This document shows positions 7,666 to 16,832 of a stretch of 64,000 nucleotides of DNA, in pieces. The DNA comes from Bacteroides faecalis. Its GTDB lineage: Bacteria > Bacteroidota > Bacteroidia > Bacteroidales > Bacteroidaceae. The stretch is taken from assembly GCF_003865075.1 (NCBI RefSeq), contig NZ_BHWB01000015.1:1-64000 (forward strand). Reading direction: 5' to 3'. A program made the position numbers and the translations under genes. Numbering within the stretch: position 1 is the stretch's first letter; each line of letters opens with the position of its first letter. The notes beneath the pieces were generated by a model, which was given only the letters and a program-made list of their open reading frames with translations, was not told where the DNA came from and did not search any database.

Positions 7666-9613
7666 ATTGTTCTATTACTGTTTCTACTTCGTCGTATATT
7701 CTCTTAAAGTTTTTTTGCAGTAATTTCTCTCTATTATCTGCTGTCCCAAAGTTATATACTTTTGGCAGTTCTTTGTAGGCTTCTTCTTCTTTCTTAATTT
7801 TTTTTAAATCTAAATTGGTTTTGCAATGGTACATCGCTGTTGGAAAATTATCTTCTTGTCCAAAATCTAATGCAACTTGCCCTACTAATGTACCAGCTTG
7901 TAATGAAGATATTTTGGATGCCGGGATAACAAAATCCATTTGTTCATTCATATTAATTGTTGTTTCGTTTCTTCTGATAGTAACACCTTCTTTTACTTGC
8001 TTAACTTTTCCAAATAGTTTTTGTAGCCAATCTAAAGTTTCAGGAGCTTTAGCTTGCCCGGATAAAGTGTTACCTATAATAGAAGTTATAGTTTTTGCGG
8101 TAGCTTTGCCGTATTGTTCTTCTAATTGCGGTAGTTCCTGTAATCCCAAACAAATTGAAACCTTATTGCTACGTGCAGTAGAAAGTAGTGTTGCAAGTTG
8201 ATAAAAATATAATGTGGGACATTCATCTACTATGATTGAAGTAGGGTAGTTACCTTTTGTATTGACAAGTCTAGTTAATCGGTTAATGATAAGTGCATTT
8301 AAAGCACTATTCATGCTTTGTGTTTTAGGGTTATTTGCAATGATAAGATAACTAGGGTCTTTTTTATCTGATACTTTTAAATTGAAATCATTGCCACTAA
8401 ATACCCAAAAAGATTCTTTAGTAGCCAGTCTTGATAACTGTACTTTTAGACTTGCCATCTGTCCTTCTAATTGGTCCACTGCTCCTGATTTATATGCAGC
8501 TTCAAATGGGGAAACTAGTGATTTTAATTCAGGTTCGGAAAAGAGGACTTTAAAAAGTACGTCATATTCTTGATTAAGGAAAGCCAGTACATGCGGTAAA
8601 TCTGAATATTTGCCATTCTCGTATCTAGACCAAAAATAAATAGAAGCTGCTAACAAGTTTACTGCTGATGTTTTAAAAAAATCGCTATTACCTCCACTTC
8701 CTTTGTCGCCTTTTTGTAAACTCTCATATAATGCTTCTGCCGTTTCTGTTGCATCTGCTAGGATTTCTATATATTCTCGTTTCAATGGGTTTATTCTTCT
8801 ACTATATTCAATATCAGAAAAATTAATGACATTGAACTTGAAATTACTTGGTATTTTTCCTAATTGCTTGTTCTTTTGATAATTATAATATGCAATTTTG
8901 GCAAGTTCAGGAAATTTGAAGTCGTAAACAACTTCTGCAAATCCTTTAGCTGAATGTTGTCTTATAAAAGAATTTATAACAGAAAAAGATTTACCACTTC
9001 CAGGCGTTCCTATTACGAAAGTTCCACGAAAACAGTTACATATATTCAGCCACCCATTATGCCACTTTCTATTGTAGAAAAACTTCATCGGAATATTGAC
9101 AGAGAATTCTGTTTCTACCTTGTCTTTAGATTGTTCAAAGCTTTCATTCTCTATATTAAATCTATCTTTCATAAAGTTTGATTTAATACGTTTGGAAATG
9201 TTATCTAGAGCTGAATTTATTAATGTCGCTCCAATTATTGATAGTATAATGTAAGCTATATTATACCATTCTAAACTAGTTTCTCCTTTTTCTTTAAAGA
9301 AAAGAAAGCATATACTTCCAAAGAACATTATGAATCCAAAGATTAAAGGAAAAATGATTTGTTTAGTCGGGTCTAATTCTAAATCCTTTTTTGAACGTGT
9401 TCCAATGCAAGTAACCATTATAATAAAGAATGTAAATAGTTTACTATAAAGAATATTAGAATAGATAGGAATTTTTGCCATTTTTGATAATAAGGGCATA
9501 ATTTGTTCACTAAAGGGAAAATGAACAAATAGTAGAATCTCTATGCAAACAGTTATATAAATGAATGCTTGCATGAATCCATATAGTTTTTGTAATTCTT
9601 TGCTTTCTTCCAT
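7658..9613 (-). CDS. Type IV coupling protein (VirD4/MobC-like ATPase)
   Basis: The 651-residue inner-membrane ATPase brings the relaxase-DNA complex to the mating pore. Several hydrophobic segments occupy residues about 14-135, resembling the N-terminal membrane domain of the CTnDOT coupling protein. The Walker A motif GTPGSGKS is at about 202-209 and a Walker B-like SIIVDECPTLYF at about 455. It is the largest protein of this operon and lies far from the pore genes, as often seen in Bacteroidales elements where the coupling gene groups with mobilization functions. Confidence 0.85.
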   Translation of the reverse strand: MEESKELQKLYGFMQAFIYITVCIEILLFVHFPFSEQIMPLLSKMAKIPIYSNILYSKLFTFFIIMVTCIGTRSKKDLELDPTKQIIFPLIFGFIMFFGSICFLFFKEKGETSLEWYNIAYIILSIIGATLINSALDNISKRIKSNFMKDRFNIENESFEQSKDKVETEFSVNIPMKFFYNRKWHNGWLNICNCFRGTFVIGTPGSGKSFSVINSFIRQHSAKGFAEVVYDFKFPELAKIAYYNYQKNKQLGKIPSNFKFNVINFSDIEYSRRINPLKREYIEILADATETAEALYESLQKGDKGSGGNSDFFKTSAVNLLAASIYFWSRYENGKYSDLPHVLAFLNQEYDVLFKVLFSEPELKSLVSPFEAAYKSGAVDQLEGQMASLKVQLSRLATKESFWVFSGNDFNLKVSDKKDPSYLIIANNPKTQSMNSALNALIINRLTRLVNTKGNYPTSIIVDECPTLYFYQLATLLSTARSNKVSICLGLQELPQLEEQYGKATAKTITSIIGNTLSGQAKAPETLDWLQKLFGKVKQVKEGVTIRRNETTINMNEQMDFVIPASKISSLQAGTLVGQVALDFGQEDNFPTAMYHCKTNLDLKKIKKEEEAYKELPKVYNFGTADNREKLLQKNFKRIYDEVETVIEQYV

Positions 9614-9616
9614 GAT

Positions 9617-9841
9617 TTAATCGGGTATTTTAACTTTTTCAGGTTCCTCACATTGAAAAGCCTTGAAATCTTCTATAGCTAATTTCAAGTCTTCTAAAAA
9701 ATTGCTATTGCAACCTTTTTCTACTGCTATCTGGTAATATGCTTCCATTGCTTGGACGGAACAAATATCTGTTCCGCATATTACAAAAGCTGGAATGTCT
9801 TCTAATAGGCACTTGTGTAATAATCTTTTTTGGTCTTTCAT
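9617..9841 (-). CDS. Small protein encoded upstream of the coupling protein
   Basis: The 74-residue protein is acidic at its C-terminus and contains two cysteines (CGTDICS). I do not recognise a family. It is 3 bp upstream of the coupling-protein gene and surely co-transcribed with it. Confidence 0.55.
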   Translation of the reverse strand: MKDQKRLLHKCLLEDIPAFVICGTDICSVQAMEAYYQIAVEKGCNSNFLEDLKLAIEDFKAFQCEEPEKVKIPD

Positions 9842-9902
9842 TTTATTAATTCAAATGAAAATACCACTCTTTTATGCAGTGAGAGTGGTATTGGTTTTTA
9901 TT

Positions 9903-10016
9903 TTTTGGTATCATAATAATGTTCTCTTATCGTCCATGCCGGGCAGAACCCGGAAAAGTACGGTATCAAATACCTTCCCGGTTTCTCTCCAGTGCAGGCA
10001 GAAAAGGTATCAATTC
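9903..10016. repeat. Partial 250-bp element (right half only)
   Basis: This holds the half of the 250-bp repeat with the three TGATACC/GGTATCA marks and the CCGGGCAGAACCCGG hairpin. Both 14-bp terminal repeats are missing. It lies between the lipoprotein gene and the small protein gene inside the operon, so it is probably transcribed with them. Confidence 0.85.
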
Positions 10017-10459
10017 TACTGGTAATTTTCCTGTCCGAATATATGTTGAACCATTGCATAATTTTCACCACTGTTAGACTTATGCAGCTTATCATCAATA
10101 AAAATTTTTACTTCGACTGTCTTAGGTAGCTGTAAATTTTCAAGGTTTTCTTCATCTTTAGGTATAGGGTAGGCAGATAGCCATAAATATGTTCCTTGTT
10201 TGGCTTCTTGCTCAAATGTGAATGGACTTTCTACAATAGTTTCTTTGGCAGCTTCTTCGGGAGCTTCGGAAGAAATATCTACTCCTACTGTATAATGTAT
10301 TAGAAGTTTGAAATTTTCTGGGTCGCTTACGGTAGCTTCATAACGTACTTTTCCTGTATCTCCTGTAGGTGGAGTATCAGGGTCGTTGTTATCGTCTTTA
10401 TTGCATCCAGACAACATAAGGCTTAAACCAATCATTACTAATGATAAATACTTTTTCAT
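10016..10459 (-). CDS. Lipoprotein
   Basis: The 147-residue protein begins MKKYLSLVMIGLSLMLSGC, a signal peptide with a lipobox (LSGC), followed by the acidic Asn/Asp linker typical of Bacteroidetes lipoproteins. I chose this start because an A-rich Bacteroides-type leader precedes it; an upstream frame extension lacks a signal. The mature domain is not recognised. The last codons run up to the partial repeat. Confidence 0.7.
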   Translation of the reverse strand: MKKYLSLVMIGLSLMLSGCNKDDNNDPDTPPTGDTGKVRYEATVSDPENFKLLIHYTVGVDISSEAPEEAAKETIVESPFTFEQEAKQGTYLWLSAYPIPKDEENLENLQLPKTVEVKIFIDDKLHKSNSGENYAMVQHIFGQENYQ

Positions 10460-10469
10460 ATTGTTTCTT

Positions 10470-10742
10470 TTAAATAGTTGATAATTCAATGTGTATCGTT
10501 CCATTTGCAGCATTATATGCTACTTCCTCAATATTGGTGAACCGTCTTATTGATTCTTTCCATTCTTCTGTTTGTGGATTGTGGTAATATTCTTCTTCTA
10601 ATAGACTTATCAAATTATTTATTTGTTTGTCAGATAGATAAATCTTTTCTCCAACCCTTGGAACTACAGGTAATTGGATTGGTATAGAAATATTGTTCAC
10701 ACCATCTATAGGAATATGGATGTTTATTTCTATCATAGCCAT
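10470..10742 (-). CDS. Conserved small protein of unknown function
   Basis: The 90-residue protein starts MAMIEINIHIPI (or two codons later) and contains the phrase LPVVPRVGEKIYLS. A similar LPRIGEEI phrase occurs in the neighbour at 11023-11376, so the two may be distant relatives. It overlaps the end of the HU gene by 10 bp. Confidence 0.55.
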   Translation of the reverse strand: MAMIEINIHIPIDGVNNISIPIQLPVVPRVGEKIYLSDKQINNLISLLEEEYYHNPQTEEWKESIRRFTNIEEVAYNAANGTIHIELSTI

Positions 10743-11011
10743 TTCATGTTTAGTATATTTTTGGACGGCTTAAATTTAACAACTTCCTTTTCTGGAACTT
10801 CTACAGGTTCTCCAGTTGCCGGATTTCTAGCTATCCGAGCTGGCTGAATAATCTTTTTGAAAGTACCAAAATCTTTTATAGAAACATCTTTTTCTCTTAG
10901 ATTTTGAGATAATTCTTTGAAAAAACTATCAATTATTTCTGCTACTTCTTTTGTTGGTTTATTTGCCTTTTCAGCAACCATTTTGATTAAATCAGTCTTA
11001 TTCATTTGCAT
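10733..11011 (-). CDS. HU-family DNA-binding protein
   Basis: The 92-residue protein follows the HU/IHF pattern: MNKTDLIKMVAEKA at the start, central KDFGTF, and the arm with ARNPATGE that inserts into the minor groove (proline at the tip). The true start may be the second ATG, two codons in. A plasmid HU could bend DNA at oriT, at the iterons or at the many hairpin repeats; that link is inference. Confidence 0.9.
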   Translation of the reverse strand: MQMNKTDLIKMVAEKANKPTKEVAEIIDSFFKELSQNLREKDVSIKDFGTFKKIIQPARIARNPATGEPVEVPEKEVVKFKPSKNILNMKWL

Positions 11012-11022
11012 ATCAATAATAT

Positions 11023-11376
11023 TTAATTACTTAAATCACTTAAACAAATTTCAGGAATAATTTGGGTATAGTCTTCTGTATCTGGTCTATAATGTATTGA
11101 TTCAACTATATTGACCTCACAGATAACATCATATACCCATGCTTTAAAATTCCCTTCTAAATCATCTTCACCATCATTGAATTTATTAAAATCACTTTTA
11201 GCTTCATCTGTTAGATATTCTAATAAATTTTGATAGGTAAATTCATTCTGAAACATTATAATGTGAGGTGAAATTTCTTCGCCTATCCTTGGAAGATGCG
11301 GAAAATTCCAATCACCCTTTACCTTCATTCCTCTCTCTTTAAAAAAATGGCTATAAATTATAAATTCTATTTTCAT
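11023..11376 (-). CDS. Hypothetical protein
   Basis: The 117-residue protein has no recognised domain. It has an HLPRIGEEISPHI segment near residue 27 resembling part of the 10470-10742 product, and an acidic centre. Its start overlaps the end of the next upstream gene by 4 bp, so translation is probably coupled. Confidence 0.55.
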   Translation of the reverse strand: MKIEFIIYSHFFKERGMKVKGDWNFPHLPRIGEEISPHIIMFQNEFTYQNLLEYLTDEAKSDFNKFNDGEDDLEGNFKAWVYDVICEVNIVESIHYRPDTEDYTQIIPEICLSDLSN

Positions 11377-12209
11377 ATTAGTTTTATTTTAAAATCATCG
11401 TTCAGTACAAGCTTTCTTTCCATCGGTTGCCCGTTTTTATCATGAAATCCAGTTAACACAGGTGTTTCTTTTTTCTCGCAAAGTTCTATTGCTTCTTCGG
11501 GAGTTATAGAACGTCCTGACATTTCACGCCAAATGACAAAATCACATTTTATGGCTTCATTTCTATAGTTGGAACAATTATAGGCTTTTTTGTTTATATA
11601 TAAGTTTCCTCCACACTTAGGACACTTACACAATGTATTGTCAAAAGAAATATCTAAGTTCTCTGTTAGAACCAGCCGTGAAGAAAAATCATTTCCTTCT
11701 CTTGATTTAAATCCAGTCATAAACGGTGTTTTTTTTCCTCTGGCAAGTATTTCTGCTGCTTCCAATGGTATTTCTCTTTGTGCAATAGTTTTGGGTATAT
11801 AGAGGTTACAAACTCTGTTGTTGTCCTTGTCCTTTTGTGAATACCCTTTACAAGCATATCCATTTAGTAAAATTTCAATTTCTCTACCACACACAGGACA
11901 CGGAGTTTCTAATACTTCATTTACGAAAGAAGGAATAACGATTCCATTTTCGATAGTCAGATATGCAGAAAAAGGAACTCCTTTTTTATTATGGAAGTCA
12001 TGAAATATATCTGTTTTCCCTGTTGTTATTAATTGCCTGGCTATTTCTTCTGTAATCTCTTTTCCCCAATATGAATGATAAATATTAAATGTACATTTGT
12101 CATTCATGTTTTTGAAGTAATTACAGGAATATCCTAAACTGCCTTTCATTATGTGTCCTTTCTGGCAAATAGGGCATAAGCCTAAATCTTTGATTGTATC
12201 ATTATCCAT
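11373..12209 (-). CDS. Topoisomerase C-terminal-repeat-like zinc protein
   Basis: The protein has three tandem units of about 90 residues. Each has a CPxC / C zinc-ribbon (CPIC, CPVC, CPKC), then a helix with ITEEIA or ITPEEA, and a closing TGF..K.G..F/M...L segment. This is the repeat seen at the C-terminal end of Bacteroidetes topoisomerase III proteins, here without any catalytic domain. It probably binds single-stranded DNA, perhaps during transfer or replication of the plasmid. Confidence 0.7.
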   Translation of the reverse strand: MDNDTIKDLGLCPICQKGHIMKGSLGYSCNYFKNMNDKCTFNIYHSYWGKEITEEIARQLITTGKTDIFHDFHNKKGVPFSAYLTIENGIVIPSFVNEVLETPCPVCGREIEILLNGYACKGYSQKDKDNNRVCNLYIPKTIAQREIPLEAAEILARGKKTPFMTGFKSREGNDFSSRLVLTENLDISFDNTLCKCPKCGGNLYINKKAYNCSNYRNEAIKCDFVIWREMSGRSITPEEAIELCEKKETPVLTGFHDKNGQPMERKLVLNDDFKIKLI

Positions 12210-12893
12210 TTAATATCCTCCTTTACTAATCCATTTAATACCGTTTAAAATATTATCTACTTTTTGTTTCCCACTATTTACATATTTAAATTGTCCGGGT
12301 ACAAGTGTTTTTAGTACTCCAGCCCTTTTAGCGGATTTCATTTGTCGGCATACAGCGTATGCAAGTCCTCGCATTCGTCTAAGTTCATTGACCACATGAA
12401 TACATAAATCTATCCTTTGCTTATTATCCATAAGATTTTTTTCACCGCCTTGCAATGCTATATTGTTTATGTATATCATTAAATCTACACTTCGACTGAT
12501 AAGCTCATACTCTGTTTTTGCAATTATGGTTAATAATTTAGGGTCTCCAACTGCATATTTAGCTGCTTCGGATTGGTATTTAGCTATGTCTCTAGCTAAG
12601 GTTGAAGCATAAATAATATCTTTTCCATTTTTCACAACTGCATTAACTGTAGAAAGATAGTTGTATGTCTTCTCCTGTAAGGATTGAATTTGATTCATTT
12701 TTTGTTGGATTAAAATTTGAAAGTTGCGGATTTTTGTTTCCTCACTTTGTATGTCTTTCAATACACCTTGTTGCTCCTGATGGGAATAAACCAATGTTCC
12801 AATCATTACCGGGTCAATGACAATAGATTGTGCTAGTCCTTTTATGTTGCCTAACAGTAACATTAGGGAAAAAAATAAAAGCACTCTTTTCAT
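12210..12893 (-). CDS. Secreted TraI/VirB5-like protein, paralogue of the 27235-27909 product
   Basis: The start at 12893 gives a clear signal peptide (MKRVLLFFSLMLLLGNIKG). The mature helical protein shares long matches with the tra-operon protein at 27235-27909, such as MDNKQRID, NELR.MRG.AYAVCRQMK and AVGDP. The first 12 codons are identical at DNA level to those of a different gene at 27233. A second VirB5-like copy outside the main pore operon may allow exchange of pilus-tip components, which is inference. Confidence 0.7.
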   Translation of the reverse strand: MKRVLLFFSLMLLLGNIKGLAQSIVIDPVMIGTLVYSHQEQQGVLKDIQSEETKIRNFQILIQQKMNQIQSLQEKTYNYLSTVNAVVKNGKDIIYASTLARDIAKYQSEAAKYAVGDPKLLTIIAKTEYELISRSVDLMIYINNIALQGGEKNLMDNKQRIDLCIHVVNELRRMRGLAYAVCRQMKSAKRAGVLKTLVPGQFKYVNSGKQKVDNILNGIKWISKGGY

Positions 12894-12897
12894 ATCA

Positions 12898-13401
12898 TTA
12901 TCTGTTTGTAAATTCATATATTCCTTTTTTCTTTTTTTGTTCTTCTACTCTATTTCTGATGGTTTGAATTATATCACTATTAGCTTTAAGACCATTCATC
13001 AGTAGTTCTGGTGTTGATTTATCGCCAGAATAAATGTAGATATTGGTGTTGTTTATTAAAGACTGGATAAAACTTTGCTTTTCTTCATAATCATATACAC
13101 GATATAATTCTATGTAGTTAATCCTTTTTGAAAGCACTCCTTGATATATTTTTATTTGCTCTCTAGTTATAATCCATTTTGTACAAAGTAACATTGAAAT
13201 ATATCTGTAGAAAATTATAAATATCAACAATACTAATATCGTTCCACTGATAAATTTTAATAATTCATGTTCTCTTATATATTTACTAAAAATGAATACG
13301 AAAATCGCTAATGTGATTAAAAGGAAATTCTTCATTAACCAATATCGGAATTTAGGCTTTAATATAATATCATCAGAAGCTATGTTTGTTCCATCATTCA
13401 T
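12898..13401 (-). CDS. Membrane protein with PH-like (bPH2-type) domain
   Basis: The 167-residue protein has two hydrophobic segments (about residues 25-42 and 50-66) followed by TKWIITREQIKIYQGVLSK, the pattern of bacterial PH-like YdbT/bPH2 domains, then a charged tail with a lysine run. Start and stop overlap the upstream toprim gene by 4 bp. Function in transfer is unknown. Confidence 0.6.
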   Translation of the reverse strand: MNDGTNIASDDIILKPKFRYWLMKNFLLITLAIFVFIFSKYIREHELLKFISGTILVLLIFIIFYRYISMLLCTKWIITREQIKIYQGVLSKRINYIELYRVYDYEEKQSFIQSLINNTNIYIYSGDKSTPELLMNGLKANSDIIQTIRNRVEEQKKKKGIYEFTNR

Positions 13402-14507
13402 AACTTAATACTTTTTTTTTGTTCATGTTGTTTCATTAGAATTTCATTGAAATCTTTTGCTTTTTCTGCTTTATGAGAAATCATAGGAGCTATTATTTTG
13501 CTTTTTTCCCTAAAACTTTCTAGTGAAACGTCATTTTTGTTAATAGTGAATTCTCTACCCTTAGTTTTAAACAGCACATCATCTTTATTTTCTTTTATTG
13601 TCATTTCTGTATTACTAATGATTCCAGACACTTTAATGTCATACAAATTACCGTTTAAATCATTATCAAAACAGGTATGTACTTTAGCTTGTGGGTATCG
13701 CAATAAAGTGTTTTTTATTTGATTAACTGAAATGTACCCTCCTACACTACAAAAAACACTTTCTTCTAATTTGATTTTGTTAGCATTGAGCTGATAGAAG
13801 CTCATAGCATCTAAAGCGGATTCTGCAAAGTATATATGTTTTGCCATTTGGGGGTGTGGGCAAAAATCAGCAATCCAAAGCGAGTTACTTTTATCACCTC
13901 CGGCAGCCATTCCTTTGAATCCATAGTTTCTTAATTCGTAATTTGTTACTTTGTTGTCTTTATCTTTTGGATTAATATAGGGAAAACCTATATTATAATA
14001 ATTGCCGTTTCCTTGTAAGTCTTTAACCCTTGTGATAAATGGTAGAAACTTTTCTACGACTTGATGATTTATATTTCTTTCATTTGTGAGAAATCTTAAA
14101 TCAGCGAGTGTAGTAGGAAATTCTTTATATCTATCTCTGTCAAAAGATTTGTTTTCTGCTTTTACAACTTTGAATGCTTCATATTTAGGACTATAAGGCT
14201 CATTTGCGTAATGTCCTAAAATCATATTGATTCGCACAAATGTATTTTGATGTTGGAATTGTGGGAAGTCGTTAATATGATTTTTGATGAACTGAATTAA
14301 ATCTCCACCTTTATAATTCCTATCATAGTAGTGTTCTTGTACACTATGAGGATTCTTGATGATGATTTCATCCAACTTGTTACCTGCTCCGTCTGTCAGT
14401 TTAAAAACAGGCGAAACCTTTCCTTTGCTAATGTCTTGTTTATATCCTAAATCTTCAAGTATTTGAATGATGGATATTTTAGCCTTATAATCGTCAAATG
14501 TTAGCAT
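13398..14507 (-). CDS. Toprim-domain (primase-like) protein
   Basis: The 369-residue protein has an N-terminal region of the DUF3991/CHC2-like kind (GGDLIQFIKNH near residue 68) and a C-terminal toprim fold, seen in YFAESALDAMSF and the acidic CFDNDLNG motif. Such proteins in Bacteroidetes mobile elements are thought to prime the incoming strand. The N-terminal zinc cysteines of true primases are not obvious. It overlaps the next gene by 4 bp. Confidence 0.75.
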   Translation of the reverse strand: MLTFDDYKAKISIIQILEDLGYKQDISKGKVSPVFKLTDGAGNKLDEIIIKNPHSVQEHYYDRNYKGGDLIQFIKNHINDFPQFQHQNTFVRINMILGHYANEPYSPKYEAFKVVKAENKSFDRDRYKEFPTTLADLRFLTNERNINHQVVEKFLPFITRVKDLQGNGNYYNIGFPYINPKDKDNKVTNYELRNYGFKGMAAGGDKSNSLWIADFCPHPQMAKHIYFAESALDAMSFYQLNANKIKLEESVFCSVGGYISVNQIKNTLLRYPQAKVHTCFDNDLNGNLYDIKVSGIISNTEMTIKENKDDVLFKTKGREFTINKNDVSLESFREKSKIIAPMISHKAEKAKDFNEILMKQHEQKKSIKL

Positions 14508-14511
14508 AATA

Positions 14512-16071
14512 TTATAGTTTCATTGTTGGAGTATCATTATTTTTTCCGTAGGTTCTACCATATCCGAGAATAGATGCTTCTTGCTTCGCTGTTGCTTTAA
14601 TAGAACTATCTATTTTATCCATTTGGGTAGATATTTGTTCTCCGACAGTTTGTTTAGTAGCTTCCCTAGAGCTGGAATATGTTTTTTCTACTTCCTTGTA
14701 AGAAGCATAATCTTTAGAAAGTTTATGTTTCTCTAAAAAGGCAGCCATTTCGGTGGGTTTATCTTTAAAAATTTCATCAATCCCTTTAGCTCCTTTTTGG
14801 GCTACAAACTCTAATCTTTCTTTATCAGATATATATCTTTCTTTCCCTATTGTTTGTTCTTTCTTTTCAGTCGCTTTAATTTCTATAGTATTTGCATCTT
14901 TGATTGATAATCCATTTCTGGCATTCAAATCTAGTTTTACTTTTGCAGCTTTGTTTAGTTCCTCGTTTACAATGGTAATTTCTTTTCCATTTTTGAGATT
15001 TTCTTGCTGCATAGGAGTAAGCTCTATTCCTCCAAGTTTTTGGGGAATATGAATGTCTTTTGCTTTTATTGATACTATCTCATTAGTATCTTTGTCACGT
15101 TGGTGCAATGTTCTTTCTCCTTTTGAATTAGTCTTTACTACGACATTATCAGCTTTTAGGGCTTTTATTTCATCCTTAGTAAAGGATAAATCATTTTTTA
15201 TTTCTTGTCGTTTAGGAATGAGCAAGATAGCAATCCCAGCGATTGGGTAAACTACTGTAATAGCTGCGATTGCTAGTTTTCTAGCATTGATACCATCAAT
15301 TTTGATGCGTTTACCTTCTTCTTTGAAATCAATTTCGTTGGTTTTTAATTTAGATTTATTTTCAGGTGTATTCTCGGCTGTTATATATTTAAGAGTTGTT
15401 GCTTTCCCCTCAAAATGGAGTTTTCCATTTTCTGTTTTATAAGACACTTTTTCATTGTCTAGAAGTGTTCTATTACCGGGAGTATCTTCAATGGAAAAAT
15501 TTAGCATACCTGTTTTTTTCCCATTTTTGATGTTTGCAATATCTTCGGGGCTTAAATTTTCCGGTTTAACTCCTACTTCATTAAACTTGTTCCAGTCTAT
15601 ATCAACATATGAACCTTTACCATCTAGGGTTTGGTTTTGTTCATAAGCATATCGATAAAGGTCTTCTCCTTTATATGCAATTTTATTTTCAAGGTCAATG
15701 ACTGTAAATCCGTCTTTATATCCTTCATTCTTGTTAGTACCTTGTTTTATATCATCCCATTTTATAATTGCAACATTGTGGTTTTCTCGTAAATATTGGC
15801 TATATTCTTGGAAATTATTGCTAGCTTGTTCTTTATCAAAGAAACTGATTATTCTTTCTTTAGATTGCTCTAATAAAGATTCTCTATTATCTCCTAAATT
15901 GCCAAGTTTAAGTGTATTCAGTGGATAAGTATATGTTTCATTACCTTTGGAAAAGGTAATATCACCATTCCGATATTCTTCTGAATATCCAAGAATTGCT
16001 GCTATTGCTCGGAATTGTCCGGCATTTTCATAACTATATTGCAAAGCTTCAAATTTTTTCTTTTCTTCCAT
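14512..16071 (-). CDS. DUF3945/DUF4099-type mobile-element protein
   Basis: The 519-residue protein contains two or more units of the DUF3945 kind: GGIELTPMQQENLKNGKEI and similar (PENLSPEDIANIKNGKKT), with a hydrophobic patch near residue 270 (AIAAITVVYPIAGIAILLIP). Proteins of this family are widespread on Bacteroides plasmids and conjugative transposons beside topoisomerase genes; their function is unknown. It lies 4 bp upstream of the toprim gene. Confidence 0.7.
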   Translation of the reverse strand: MEEKKKFEALQYSYENAGQFRAIAAILGYSEEYRNGDITFSKGNETYTYPLNTLKLGNLGDNRESLLEQSKERIISFFDKEQASNNFQEYSQYLRENHNVAIIKWDDIKQGTNKNEGYKDGFTVIDLENKIAYKGEDLYRYAYEQNQTLDGKGSYVDIDWNKFNEVGVKPENLSPEDIANIKNGKKTGMLNFSIEDTPGNRTLLDNEKVSYKTENGKLHFEGKATTLKYITAENTPENKSKLKTNEIDFKEEGKRIKIDGINARKLAIAAITVVYPIAGIAILLIPKRQEIKNDLSFTKDEIKALKADNVVVKTNSKGERTLHQRDKDTNEIVSIKAKDIHIPQKLGGIELTPMQQENLKNGKEITIVNEELNKAAKVKLDLNARNGLSIKDANTIEIKATEKKEQTIGKERYISDKERLEFVAQKGAKGIDEIFKDKPTEMAAFLEKHKLSKDYASYKEVEKTYSSSREATKQTVGEQISTQMDKIDSSIKATAKQEASILGYGRTYGKNNDTPTMKL

Positions 16072-16072
16072 T

Positions 16073-16792
16073 TTATAATTTGAATTTATGTTCTACTTTA
16101 GATTGCGATTCATTTCCAAGTGTTGTTTTTTGTCCTTTCATGTATTCTATATATTCATTTCTGTTTTTATCAGTATGAATAGTTCCTATAATTTGTGGGT
16201 TATGCCGGTCATAAGCTATTTTCTGTTTCTGCTCGAAGTCTAGGAATTTTATTCCTCTTGGATTATTTAAATCTAATCTTATGGCAATTTTTTCTTTGTC
16301 AACATTCAAAATTAATTCCTTACCTGATTTTAGAGTTTCCTTTTGTTGCTTATCCAGCTCAACACCTTTTATGTTTGAAGGTATTGAAATACTTTTGATT
16401 TTTGTTTTAAGCAATTCGTTTGTTTCAGGGTCTAATTGTACGAGATATTTTTCATTGTTAATAGTTTTTGTTATTATCTCGTTATCTTGAAGTCGTTCTA
16501 ACTCCTTTGGTTTAAGGTTTATATCATTCATTATTTCTGGTCTGACTGGATGAACTTTAACGCCAGCATTGTTGCTATCTTTCCAGTACAAACTTATTTT
16601 TCCTTTCATACTTATTTCTTCTCCATTATTATCGTGAAAAGAAAGGTCTAGTAAACTGGTTCTCTTTCCAGATAATAGAGCTGTGATATTTGCCTTATCC
16701 AAAGACCATATCTGTTTTTTTGATATTCCTATTAGTTCTAATTCTTTATATGGAATATCATTTTCATTAAAAATAGCTTGCTTTTTATCCAT
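16073..16792 (-). CDS. Second DUF3945/DUF4099-type protein
   Basis: The start at 16792 (MDKKQAIFNENDIPYKELE) was chosen over one 20 codons upstream, which would add an implausible hydrophobic leader overlapping the divergent peptidase gene. It has a DUF4099-like N-terminal half and one DUF3945-like repeat (GVELDKQQKETLKSGKELIL). It is probably the first gene of the minus-strand operon ending at 7279. The two start codons of the divergent pair are 40 bp apart. Confidence 0.7.
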   Translation of the reverse strand: MDKKQAIFNENDIPYKELELIGISKKQIWSLDKANITALLSGKRTSLLDLSFHDNNGEEISMKGKISLYWKDSNNAGVKVHPVRPEIMNDINLKPKELERLQDNEIITKTINNEKYLVQLDPETNELLKTKIKSISIPSNIKGVELDKQQKETLKSGKELILNVDKEKIAIRLDLNNPRGIKFLDFEQKQKIAYDRHNPQIIGTIHTDKNRNEYIEYMKGQKTTLGNESQSKVEHKFKL

Positions 16793-16832
16793 GTAATGTA
16801 TATTTTTGCTCAAAAGTAATAAAAATATCAAT

